Positions 8,547-16,642 of a DNA stretch of 64,000 bases are shown piece after piece. The stretch comes from Hallerella sp964587155 (lineage in GTDB: Bacteria; Fibrobacterota; Fibrobacteria; Fibrobacterales; Fibrobacteraceae), in NCBI GenBank assembly GCA_964587155.1, contig CAZPKF010000004.1, positions 62,001 to 126,000 of the forward strand, in the 5' to 3' direction. The translations under genes and the position numbers were made by a program. The notes beneath the pieces were generated by a model. That model was not told the origin of the DNA and did not search any database. It was given only the letters and a program-made list of their open reading frames with translations. How positions within the stretch are numbered: position 1 is the first letter of the stretch; the number at the start of each line of letters is the position of its first letter.

Positions 8547-9545
8547 ATGAAATTTGGCATTTTAGGTTGTGGACATATCGCAAGCAAAATGGCTTTTGCG
8601 GTAAAAACATTAGAAAAGCAGGGCTACGGAATCGAAGCCTTCGCTGTCGCGTCAAGGACTTTGGACAAAGCAGAAAAGTTTGCGGCGGATTACGGTTTTG
8701 CAAAAGCTTACGGCAGCTACGAGGAACTCGCCGCCGATCGAAACGTCGATTTGATTTACATTGCGACTCCTCATTCCGAACACGCCGCCAATTCTTTACT
8801 TTGTCTAGAACATTCCAAACACTTGCTTGTCGAAAAAGCGTTTACCGAAAACGAAAAAGAAGCGCACCAAGTCATCGCAAAAGCCAAAGAAAAAGGGACA
8901 TTCCTTTGCGAAGCGATGTGGACCCGTTTTTTACCCGCCGTCCAAACGATCAAAGAAAAAATTCTATCGGGAAAAATGGGAGAAGTCAAATGCATCGAAG
9001 CGGATTTTTCCATGCCCCTTTCCCATATTGAGCGTTTGCGAAATCCGGAACTCGCTGGCGGAGCGCTTTTGGATTTAGGCGTTTACAGCTTGACCTTTGC
9101 CGATATTTTTCTTTCCGACCCTCAAATCGGAGGTCCAGGCAATCGCATTGCAAAAATGGAAACGAAAAGCATTCCGTTTTACACAGGAGTCGACGCAACC
9201 GATTGGATCAATTTTATTTACAGCAACGGCCAAATGGCGAATCTAAAAACATCCATGGTGTCGCCACTTCACAACGAAGGCTTTATTTACGGAACAAAAG
9301 GATTCATCCGCGTTCAAAATTTGAACAACATGGTCGAAATCCAATTGTTCGATTGTGAAGGGAATTTGACGGAAAAGATTACGCCGCGAGAAATTGCGAA
9401 TTTTTATGAGTACGAAGTTCTCGCTTGCAAAGGGGCGATTGAAAAGGGACTTAAGGAATGCGAAGAAATGCCTTGGGAAAAAACGCTTGAAATAATGCGC
9501 ATTCTCGATGACCTTCAAAAAACTTGGCACACTGGAAACGGGTAA
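8547..9545 (+). CDS. Gfo/Idh/MocA family NAD(P)-dependent oxidoreductase
   Basis: 332 residues. The N-terminal Rossmann fold has FGILGCGHIASKMA and VASRTLDKAEKFA. The family motif EKAFTENEKEA (usually EKP) follows DLIYIATPHSEHA near residues 70-95, and the C-terminal sheet has GGALLDLGVYSL, where the conserved Asp and Tyr lie. Relatives include trans-1,2-dihydrobenzene-1,2-diol dehydrogenase-like and sugar dehydrogenases; substrate cannot be assigned. The start is the ATG at 8547, preceded by GTAGGA; the TTG just before it at 8544 is not needed. The stop codon lies in the loop of a terminator hairpin (9535-9558). There is no operon partner. Confidence 0.88.
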   Translation: MKFGILGCGHIASKMAFAVKTLEKQGYGIEAFAVASRTLDKAEKFAADYGFAKAYGSYEELAADRNVDLIYIATPHSEHAANSLLCLEHSKHLLVEKAFTENEKEAHQVIAKAKEKGTFLCEAMWTRFLPAVQTIKEKILSGKMGEVKCIEADFSMPLSHIERLRNPELAGGALLDLGVYSLTFADIFLSDPQIGGPGNRIAKMETKSIPFYTGVDATDWINFIYSNGQMANLKTSMVSPLHNEGFIYGTKGFIRVQNLNNMVEIQLFDCEGNLTEKITPREIANFYEYEVLACKGAIEKGLKECEEMPWEKTLEIMRILDDLQKTWHTGNG

Positions 9546-9558
9546 CATCCCGTTTTTC
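9535..9558 (+). terminator. Rho-independent terminator overlapping the stop codon
   Basis: AAACGGG (9536-9542) pairs with CCCGTTT (9549-9555). The 6-nt loop TAACAT contains the stop codon of the preceding gene, and a T run ends at 9557. Confidence 0.7.
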
Positions 9559-10220
9559 ACAAAAACGGTTTGCCCTCCGTTTTGATTACACGGTTGTCTT
9601 TGAATTTTGAAGTTAATTTGTATTCTTTTTAAGATCTAAGTTCCAAGTTTAAACTCGGTTCTGCTTTGACATTTTAGAGATTCAAAGAGCCGGTAGAATC
9701 CATATCAACAATTAAAACTTTTTTTCTTAGATATTTCACCTTTCAATGGGGATCCCATTCAAAAAGCTTTTTCTGAAAAACGCTAAAATCCGGTTTTCGA
9801 AAACGGTATGAATCCAAAACGGAACGGTCGTCATGTTGAACGAGGCTGTGTCATGTTGAGTAATTCGACTGCCGAACGGGAAAGATCGAAGAACCTCTTT
9901 ACTGTTCCTGAATTCTTCGGCTACACTTTAGAATGACGATGTGCCACTCAAAATAGCTGTCGTAAAAGAGCGTCGTCCTGCTGAACAATGCAAAACAACA
10001 CTCGCAATAAAGCCTAGTCTGAATTGTCGGTTGCAGCTTTCGAGGCCGGCGAATTCACTCGAACTTTACCCAGTTCCCCGCCGACCTTCACGACAGCCGG
10101 AAATTTTATAAGCCCCTATGCGCCACCGCTGCCACCCGGTCCGAAAGCCTGCCGCGGGCAAAATGGCAACAGCCCTTGTCGCAATTCACCATCCTCGATC
10201 CTTTTCTCTACTCCAAGCGC
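9559..10220. other. 660-bp gene-free spacer
   Basis: No credible gene is seen. The first 260 bp are AT-rich without a clear signal. A small repeat-like element lies at 9828-9939. From about 10030 to 10200 the composition turns clearly GC-richer, with a short plus-strand open frame (10024-10296, 90 codons) that runs into the end of the acetylesterase gene on the other strand. Its predicted protein is proline-rich and matches nothing I recognise. Confidence 0.6.
9828..9939. repeat. Small inverted-repeat element
   Basis: Bounded by TCGTCAT (9828-9834) and its inverse ATGACGA (9933-9939). Inside the left end the decamer GTCATGTTGA occurs twice, at 9830-9839 and 9850-9859, exactly 20 bp apart. 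This layout resembles short dispersed intergenic repeats, but copy number cannot be judged from one window. Confidence 0.4.
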
Positions 10221-11990
10221 TTACCGTCCAAAATACACACCCTTGGGCAAGTCTTTTCCCGAACCGTTCCCGATTCGATGTCCGAGAGCGTCATAAATCC
10301 AATGAACACCGGCTCGTTGCACAGAAACAGTTCGAATCCGTCTTCGCATTCCCGCCGATGACTCCGACGACGAACTTTTCGCATCCGAAGCAGAACTGTT
10401 TTTTTCGTATTCCGAGGGCGAACAGCCTGTCCGGTAAACGTTCACCATGTCAAACGCTATCATGTCGATATTCGGGCCACCATCCTTTGTCGTTGATTGA
10501 ATGGTCATCTGAAAATCCAAGGCATCCACCCAAGCACTGTCGATGTAAACCGTATCCCAGACATCCCAACTTCCCGTTGGAGGAAAAACAACGTCATAAG
10601 TCCCATTGTCAATGGTGAATTTCATGTCGCGGTTTGCCGCACCGTCAAAAGAGTAGCGAATCATTACCTTAGCATCCGAAGCGGACTGATCCGATGTGAT
10701 ATGGTAAACGGCAAAGCTGTTCGAATCATTTGCAATGTTGAAAAATCCAGCTCCCGTGTAGCCCTGATGATTTTCATCCGTCGTTCCCTGACCATGCTCC
10801 GGATAAGCCATGTCGATGGGAGATGGCCAATTGGAGCTTGCGATACCGTTAAAACAGATTTCTTGCCGGAAAGAGGAAGAAGACGCACTGGAACTGCTGA
10901 GTGCTGCAGATGAACTCGAAAGTTTTTCTTCTGCTCCATGTGATGTCGCCACACAGGCGTTCCCCCCATCAAATACGGCTGTATAAGTGGCTGCGCGGTA
11001 CAGCGTTTTCACCCCGTAATAATTGGAATCTTGCGAAAGCAATTGGCAATCGTCATCATACCAGCCCTTGAAAACCTTTCCAAAACTTCCCGGGCTGACA
11101 TGAAGAGAAAGCGGCGCGCCTCCCGGAAGTTCCTGCTGATGCGTGATGATTCCGTCGGCAGACGAAACGTTCGATTTGACAGACACCGTATAGCGTTTTT
11201 TTATCGCGGAAAGAAGTACACTCAAACGCGACTTGGATTCTGCGGAAAGGTAGTTTTCACCTATCAGCGCATTTTCCAATTCTTCGACAATCCACTGGCA
11301 ATGCGAAATGGAACCGGATTCTTGAAAGTGCGTCGTCCCGTCATTTGTCACGCCATCGGGATAATTCGGATATTCTCCGGGCAAGAAATACTTGAACTGA
11401 TAACGGGAAACATAAGCCGCGTTCCAATTCTTGCTGTATGCGTTGTACGATTTACTGTTCAAGTCCACAAAAGGGATTTGGTTCGATCGGGCAAGTTCTT
11501 CCATTTTTCCGCGGACGTTGTATTCGGTAAAGATATTGCGTCCGTTCGTTCCCATATTCATATTCATCGGAGAGACAAAGATGGGAGTCGCTCCGCGTTC
11601 TTTTGCCACATCCACATACTGCTGCAGCCAATAACCCAACGAATCCATTGGAACCTGCCGCGAATTATTTCCAAAAAAACGGTCATTGTGTCCGAATTGA
11701 ACCATCACAAAATCGCCCGGCAAAATTTTCGATTTGAGATTTTCCAACCGACCTTCTTGAATGAACGTTTTTGAACTGCGCCCGCCAAGCGCCACATTGT
11801 TGACTTTCACTTTGGAATCATCAAAAAAGCTTCCCAGAATCTGTCCCCAACCGGTCTGCGGATAAGCCCGCGCCGCATAATTGCAAACCGTCGAATCTCC
11901 GATAACGTGAATCGTCACCACCGAAGAATCGCTTTGAGACAAAACGGTTAATGCTCCAACCAAAAGAAGAGATGCCGCCCAGTTTTTCAC
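10221..11990 (-). CDS. Secreted SGNH/CE12-type rhamnogalacturonan acetylesterase with carbohydrate-binding module
   Basis: 589 residues. A signal peptide (KNWAASLLLVGALTVLSQS) is followed by an SGNH hydrolase with the nucleophile block IHVIGDST (Ser33), ALGGRSSKTF, the Asn block VQFGHNDRF and the Asp-His pair DGTTHFQESG near the domain end. These fit carbohydrate esterase family 12, which removes acetyl groups from rhamnogalacturonan. An InlB-like segment (FKGWYDDDCQL), a Ser-rich linker and a CBM35/CBM6-like module (FPPTGSWDVWD, DGGPNIDMIAFD) follow. The end (YDALGHRIGNGSGKDLPKGVY) resembles a C-terminal sorting motif. The GTG at 11990 is preceded by TAGGAGG at good spacing, which overrides the longer frame to 12056. 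It lies 10 bp after the neighbouring acetylesterase, so the two are co-transcribed. Confidence 0.88.
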   Translation of the reverse strand: MKNWAASLLLVGALTVLSQSDSSVVTIHVIGDSTVCNYAARAYPQTGWGQILGSFFDDSKVKVNNVALGGRSSKTFIQEGRLENLKSKILPGDFVMVQFGHNDRFFGNNSRQVPMDSLGYWLQQYVDVAKERGATPIFVSPMNMNMGTNGRNIFTEYNVRGKMEELARSNQIPFVDLNSKSYNAYSKNWNAAYVSRYQFKYFLPGEYPNYPDGVTNDGTTHFQESGSISHCQWIVEELENALIGENYLSAESKSRLSVLLSAIKKRYTVSVKSNVSSADGIITHQQELPGGAPLSLHVSPGSFGKVFKGWYDDDCQLLSQDSNYYGVKTLYRAATYTAVFDGGNACVATSHGAEEKLSSSSAALSSSSASSSSFRQEICFNGIASSNWPSPIDMAYPEHGQGTTDENHQGYTGAGFFNIANDSNSFAVYHITSDQSASDAKVMIRYSFDGAANRDMKFTIDNGTYDVVFPPTGSWDVWDTVYIDSAWVDALDFQMTIQSTTKDGGPNIDMIAFDMVNVYRTGCSPSEYEKNSSASDAKSSSSESSAGMRRRIRTVSVQRAGVHWIYDALGHRIGNGSGKDLPKGVYFGR

Positions 11991-12000
11991 AGATAACCTC

Positions 12001-13890
12001 CTAACGGACAAGCGCCCAATTGCCGCTGACCGCCGCCGACACCGTCCGAAGAACAATCCGATACACGCCAGCTCGGGAAACCCAGGAATGCAAAGGCAAC
12101 GCCGAAGTCCCGGCAGAAAGAAAAACGTTTTTGTCCACCATCAAACGGCCCGACATGTCAAAGACTTGAACATTCACTTTTGCGGAAGCGGGAAGCGTCA
12201 CCGCATTTCCGTTCAAGCGGAGTTTTCCCGGATTGCCGTTCGATTGAATTTTTTTCAAAGAGCCTTCGCCTGTTCCCGAAGAAGACGAAGATTCTGCAGA
12301 CGATGATTCCGGGGGAACTTCCCCTTCTCCGCAAATAGTGTCGCCAGATGAAAGGATTCGACGGACTCCTTCGATGCTGAATCCAAAAGCGTCGATATTT
12401 GGGCCGCCATCAAATGTCATCGAAATCATCTTGAGCGATTCTTCCCCTTTTGCCAAGTCGATATTCACCCATGCCGTATCCCAAATGTCCCAACTTCCCG
12501 TCGATTTGAAATTCACATAATAATCGTGGTCCAAGTAAACATTCAGTTCCCGTTCCGTCGCTCCAGAAAACGAATACCGGATTCCCATCGTCACGTATCC
12601 CGCCGCAGGGAAAAGCATCCGGTATTCCGCAAAAGAATTCACCGCATTGTCAAAATTGAAAAATCCCATTCCCGTATAATCTTTGTGGTTGTTTTCCGAA
12701 AATCCTTTTCCGGAATCCGGAGCGTAAGCATCGAACCAGCTGACGATATTCTTGTCGTACGAAACCGCCGTATCGATTGTAATTGAGCCCGTTTGTTTCG
12801 CTTCTTCAAGAGTACGCGGCGTTCCCATAGGGAACGCTTTACGGGCCGCACCGTCTCCCGTGTAAAGGAGAGCTTCTCCGCCGCTGTAAACCGCCGTATA
12901 TTGCGTTGACGCATTTTGCATCGTCAACGTACAAATGTAAGGCGAAGCCACCGCAGATTGGGAATTCGAACATTTGTTGCCTTTGCCGTCATACCATCCC
13001 AAAAAAACTTTTCCCGTTTTCGGAGTCGTTTTCAACGTCACAGGCATTCCCGCCGGATAATACGAGCTCAACGTTGTGACAGAATCCGAACCTTCCGGAC
13101 TGATTTTCACATCGAGCTGGTACATCGGAGCTAGATACTTGGAAAGCGCACGCACGTTCGCATCGGCATGATTCCGCATTTGTTCCGTTGTAATTCGCCC
13201 AAAGACAGTCGCTCCGTTTTGCTGCAAATGAAGATTATCCGAATTCCCTTTCACATAAGTTGAATATTCCCCCGAATCCAAATACATGTTCACATAGTGG
13301 AGCGCGTAAAATTGTCCCACCGAAAGCAGATAGTTGCGCGAAAGCGTGTCCATGTCAATCAGCGGAATGTTCAAATCCGCCGCAATTTCCCTTGCGCGAA
13401 TGGGGTAACCGTGATAGGATTCATAAATGGAATCATGAACGCCCACCGCCGACTGGCTAAACCGGAAATCACTTCGCCGAACTGGATTGATGATAATCGG
13501 ACGTGCGCCTTTTTCGAGCGCCTCTTGAGCCATCGCCGTCGTCGCTGTCACAAAATCATTTTCATTGCTGTAAGAGCGGTCGTTGATTCCAAATTGGATA
13601 ATCACAAAATCGCCGGGCTGAAGTTTCGACTTGACATCCGGCCAAAAACTGTTGTAATAGCCCATGGCGTAAGTTCCGCCCTTTCCCACGTTCACCACAT
13701 TGACAAAGTCCGCATTCCAAAAGTAACTGAAATCCTGACCGATACCGCGCTTTGGATAATAACCGTCCGCCCAATCCTGCATTGTCGAATCGCCGCAAAG
13801 ATAAATGGTTATTTTGGCCCAGACCGCCACAGAAAAAATCAAAGTCAAAACGATTGCCGATTGCCAAATCCTTTCACCCAATTTTCGCAT
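12001..13890 (-). CDS. Secreted SGNH/CE12-type acetylesterase with carbohydrate-binding module and C-terminal sorting domain
   Basis: 629 residues, paralogous in layout to the next gene. After a signal peptide (SAIVLTLIFSVAVWA) comes IYLCGDST (nucleophile Ser35), the oxyanion Gly in NVGKGGTYAMGY, IQFGINDRS, and the Asp-His pair DNLHLQQNG. An InlB-like segment (FLGWYDGKGNKC) follows, then the same CBM35/CBM6-like module as its neighbours (ENNHKDYTGMGFFNF, KSTGSWDIWDT, DGGPNIDAFGF). A Ser-rich linker and a C-terminal domain (VNVQVFDMSGRLMVDKNVF) of the T9SS-type sorting kind end the protein. Start: ATG at 13890, nine bases after GGGAG; the ATG at 13896 would sit too close to it. Likely role: deacetylating rhamnogalacturonan so that the PL11 lyase encoded just upstream can act. 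Confidence 0.87.
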   Translation of the reverse strand: MRKLGERIWQSAIVLTLIFSVAVWAKITIYLCGDSTMQDWADGYYPKRGIGQDFSYFWNADFVNVVNVGKGGTYAMGYYNSFWPDVKSKLQPGDFVIIQFGINDRSYSNENDFVTATTAMAQEALEKGARPIIINPVRRSDFRFSQSAVGVHDSIYESYHGYPIRAREIAADLNIPLIDMDTLSRNYLLSVGQFYALHYVNMYLDSGEYSTYVKGNSDNLHLQQNGATVFGRITTEQMRNHADANVRALSKYLAPMYQLDVKISPEGSDSVTTLSSYYPAGMPVTLKTTPKTGKVFLGWYDGKGNKCSNSQSAVASPYICTLTMQNASTQYTAVYSGGEALLYTGDGAARKAFPMGTPRTLEEAKQTGSITIDTAVSYDKNIVSWFDAYAPDSGKGFSENNHKDYTGMGFFNFDNAVNSFAEYRMLFPAAGYVTMGIRYSFSGATERELNVYLDHDYYVNFKSTGSWDIWDTAWVNIDLAKGEESLKMISMTFDGGPNIDAFGFSIEGVRRILSSGDTICGEGEVPPESSSAESSSSSGTGEGSLKKIQSNGNPGKLRLNGNAVTLPASAKVNVQVFDMSGRLMVDKNVFLSAGTSALPLHSWVSRAGVYRIVLRTVSAAVSGNWALVR

Positions 13891-13905
13891 GTACATTTTC
13901 TCCCT

Positions 13906-16521
13906 TTAAGGATTGACGATAAATTTTTTCTGGGCAACAGTCCGCAAGTCCAATGAAACATTCACCATGTACATTCCCGCAGACAGAGTCTCTTTGCGCA
14001 AGGGAAGCGTTGATTCCCCGGCAGGGACCTTTTCCGCATACGAGAAAATCTTTTTTCCATGCATATCGAACACAGAAACTGTTGCCAACCCCGCTTTATC
14101 CGTCCGCAACCGTTCTTGCGCAGGGTTAAAGTCGGCGGAAAATACGATATGTGAAGCTATGACGGTTGTTGAATCACCTCTGTTTTCACCCTCGCCAAAA
14201 ACGGTTCCGAGTTTTCCTATCGAAGAGACATCAAAGGCAAACACGCAAATATTCGGTCCGCCGTCTGTTGTCGCAGAAACAAATTCCACGTCAAAGTTTC
14301 CTTTCGGAACGGAAACTTTCACCAAAGCCGTATCCCAAACATCCCATCCTGTCGGCGGAAAACTGACCGTGTAACTGTTCGTTCCCACATTCACCACCAT
14401 TCTGCGGTCTGCCGAGCCTCCGTTTGCAAAAACCACAGCGAGAGTCGCCGACGTATCCGTTTTCGCCGTCAAAGAGTAAGAGGCAAAAGACCCCGCTTCG
14501 TTTGCGAAATTCCAATACGCCTTTCCCAAGAACCCGGCATGATCCGATTCCACATATCCCGAGTTATTCGCGTCCGGTTCCGAAGCTTCGAATGTGGCCG
14601 CAAATTCAATGGACGCAGGAGCTTTTGACGAAGTGGCGACAACGGAAATTTCCGGCTTTTTCAAATTTTCTCCAACAAAATCAGGCAGGTAATAGCTCAA
14701 ATGAGGCGGTTGATTGTAGCCTACATTTTGCCACGCAACGCTTTCGCGGTATTGGCGGTCATGCATCAACGTGTAAACACGGTGCGGCGTTTCATAATTT
14801 GTCACAATGATGTTGACCACAGAAGGATCCGCGCCGTTTCGTACAATGAATTCTTCGCGCCAATCTCCAAAAATATCTGCGACAATACAAGGATTCGCCT
14901 TGGTATAATTGTTCAACGTAGAACCGTTGATGTTGTAAAAGCTGAGGAAGCGTTGAACTTGCTTTGTCGTGGAATTCCATTTTTCCAGTTTACCGCCACT
15001 GCCGCCGCCTCCTGTCGCATCCAACAATTCGTCTTGCAAGTCTCCGTCAAAATAAATGCGGAAATTATAAGAAGGCATAACTGCACTGAGAAGGGTGCCG
15101 TTTACCGTGCGAATTCCCCCCGAAGCGCCGCTCCACATTTCAAAGCCCCTATTCGTGGAATCAATATCAGCAGCAAGTCCGCGACCATTGTCGCTGCCAA
15201 CTTGCGCCGTTCCCCAAAGTACTTTTCCCTCTTTATCGCGGAGTTCATCGCTGTAAGGGGCTGTCGATTCTTCGTGGACATCCCAGACTTCCAAACCGGG
15301 ATTGTCCGGGTCCATGTCAGAAAGGTGCATCGCATCTCCATGGCCAAATCCCGTCCTGTAACGCAACGTGCCGTCGTGATTCACTGCCGCGCTTCCAAAA
15401 ACAATTTCATCAAATCCATCTCCGTCCAAATCGCCGACAGAAATATTGTGATTGCCTTCTCCCCAAATACCGTTTTCCGCTTGGTTTCCCTTGTGAATCC
15501 AACGCTGAGTCAGATTCTTTCCGTCAAAGTCGAAGGCGACCATGTAAGCTGCCGCATAATAACCGCGGGTCATGATGAGGCTCGGATGGACTCCGTCAAG
15601 ATAAGCGACCGCCGCAAGCATCCGTTCGGAGCGGTTTCCATATGTATCGCCCCAAAGATTCGTCTCTTCGCGGCCCGGAACGTAGTCTATCGTCGCCAGC
15701 GCTTCACCTGTTTTACCGCTGAACACGGTCAAATATTCATTGCCGCTCATTATGCGGCCTGCCGGAGTGCGGTAGTCCGCCGAGGCTTTGCCAATGACAT
15801 TTCCTTTCCCATCGACAGTGCCATCGCCTGTCTTCATCGCGACTTCGGCAATGCCGTCTCCATCCAAATCATAAACGATGAACTGCGTATAATGCGCGCC
15901 GGCCCGGATGTTTTTTCCCAAATCAATGCGCCAAAGTTTTGTCCCATCCATTTTATACGCATCGATGTAAACATTTCCCGTATAACCGTCATTCGCATTG
16001 TCCTTGGAATTCGACGGATCCCATTTGAGAATCAGCTCGTATTCGCCGTCCCCATCCAAATCGCCGACGCTCATGTCGTTAGGCGTATAGGAACATTTTA
16101 CATTATCCGGCGTTTCCACACTGTCCGGAACATCCAAAAGAATGCTCTTGTAAGCGGCATGGCCATAGTTGTCCTTGTAATATTTGTCTAGAATGATAAC
16201 GGCAGAAGATTCCACGCCCGATTCGTCTTTCAACGTGTAAACGCTTTCCGTCGAACCGGAAGCGTCGAGATACGATGTGGGGGAATTTCCCGAAATCTTC
16301 GCAATTTCCTTGCCATCCCGAAAAAGGGTGAACGTCGCCATCGGAGAATCCGTGCCAAGCAACCGCCAAGAGACAAACGCTCCCGTCCCCGCATTTGCCA
16401 CCGAAAGTCCCCTGCCCAATTTTTCCATCTGAGACGCAGCAAACGATTCCGTCACAAGGCCGAATAAGAGCGCACTGCCGCACGCTCCTAAAGCAGCCCG
16501 TTTCAAATACTTTCCAAACAT
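13906..16521 (-). CDS. Rhamnogalacturonan endolyase, polysaccharide lyase family 11
   Basis: 871 residues. A signal peptide (RAALGACGSALLFGLVTESFAAS) precedes a PL11 lyase domain of about 600 residues, recognisable from MEKLGRGLSVANAGTGAFVSWRLLGTD and FTLFRDGKEIAKI at the N-terminus. Repeated calcium-binding propeller loops follow (SVGDLDGDGEYELILKWDPS, VYDLDGDGIAEVAMKTGDGT, GDLDGDGFDEIVFGSA). The enzyme cleaves the rhamnogalacturonan I backbone by beta-elimination. The shared CBM35/CBM6-like module follows, and the protein ends in a T9SS-like sorting domain (ATVSVFDMHGKKIFSYAEKV). The start is the ATG at 16521 after AGGAAGG; upstream codons are not signal-like. It is followed 15 bp later by the first acetylesterase. 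The 121 bp after the LamG lipoprotein gene may hold a second promoter. Confidence 0.93.
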   Translation of the reverse strand: MFGKYLKRAALGACGSALLFGLVTESFAASQMEKLGRGLSVANAGTGAFVSWRLLGTDSPMATFTLFRDGKEIAKISGNSPTSYLDASGSTESVYTLKDESGVESSAVIILDKYYKDNYGHAAYKSILLDVPDSVETPDNVKCSYTPNDMSVGDLDGDGEYELILKWDPSNSKDNANDGYTGNVYIDAYKMDGTKLWRIDLGKNIRAGAHYTQFIVYDLDGDGIAEVAMKTGDGTVDGKGNVIGKASADYRTPAGRIMSGNEYLTVFSGKTGEALATIDYVPGREETNLWGDTYGNRSERMLAAVAYLDGVHPSLIMTRGYYAAAYMVAFDFDGKNLTQRWIHKGNQAENGIWGEGNHNISVGDLDGDGFDEIVFGSAAVNHDGTLRYRTGFGHGDAMHLSDMDPDNPGLEVWDVHEESTAPYSDELRDKEGKVLWGTAQVGSDNGRGLAADIDSTNRGFEMWSGASGGIRTVNGTLLSAVMPSYNFRIYFDGDLQDELLDATGGGGSGGKLEKWNSTTKQVQRFLSFYNINGSTLNNYTKANPCIVADIFGDWREEFIVRNGADPSVVNIIVTNYETPHRVYTLMHDRQYRESVAWQNVGYNQPPHLSYYLPDFVGENLKKPEISVVATSSKAPASIEFAATFEASEPDANNSGYVESDHAGFLGKAYWNFANEAGSFASYSLTAKTDTSATLAVVFANGGSADRRMVVNVGTNSYTVSFPPTGWDVWDTALVKVSVPKGNFDVEFVSATTDGGPNICVFAFDVSSIGKLGTVFGEGENRGDSTTVIASHIVFSADFNPAQERLRTDKAGLATVSVFDMHGKKIFSYAEKVPAGESTLPLRKETLSAGMYMVNVSLDLRTVAQKKFIVNP

Positions 16522-16642
16522 CCAATCCTTCCTGTCAAAGGTTTCATTTAAAATATCTTTGAAAAATTCCGCACAGAATATTTCCCCTTCAAAACCGAAG
16601 TCCAAAGACAACGCTTGTTAAATCGCGTTTACAAAAGTGTCA

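Noticed and set aside
14701..16191. 496-codon open frame on the plus strand
   Set aside because: Antisense to the PL11 lyase gene, no recognisable protein features.
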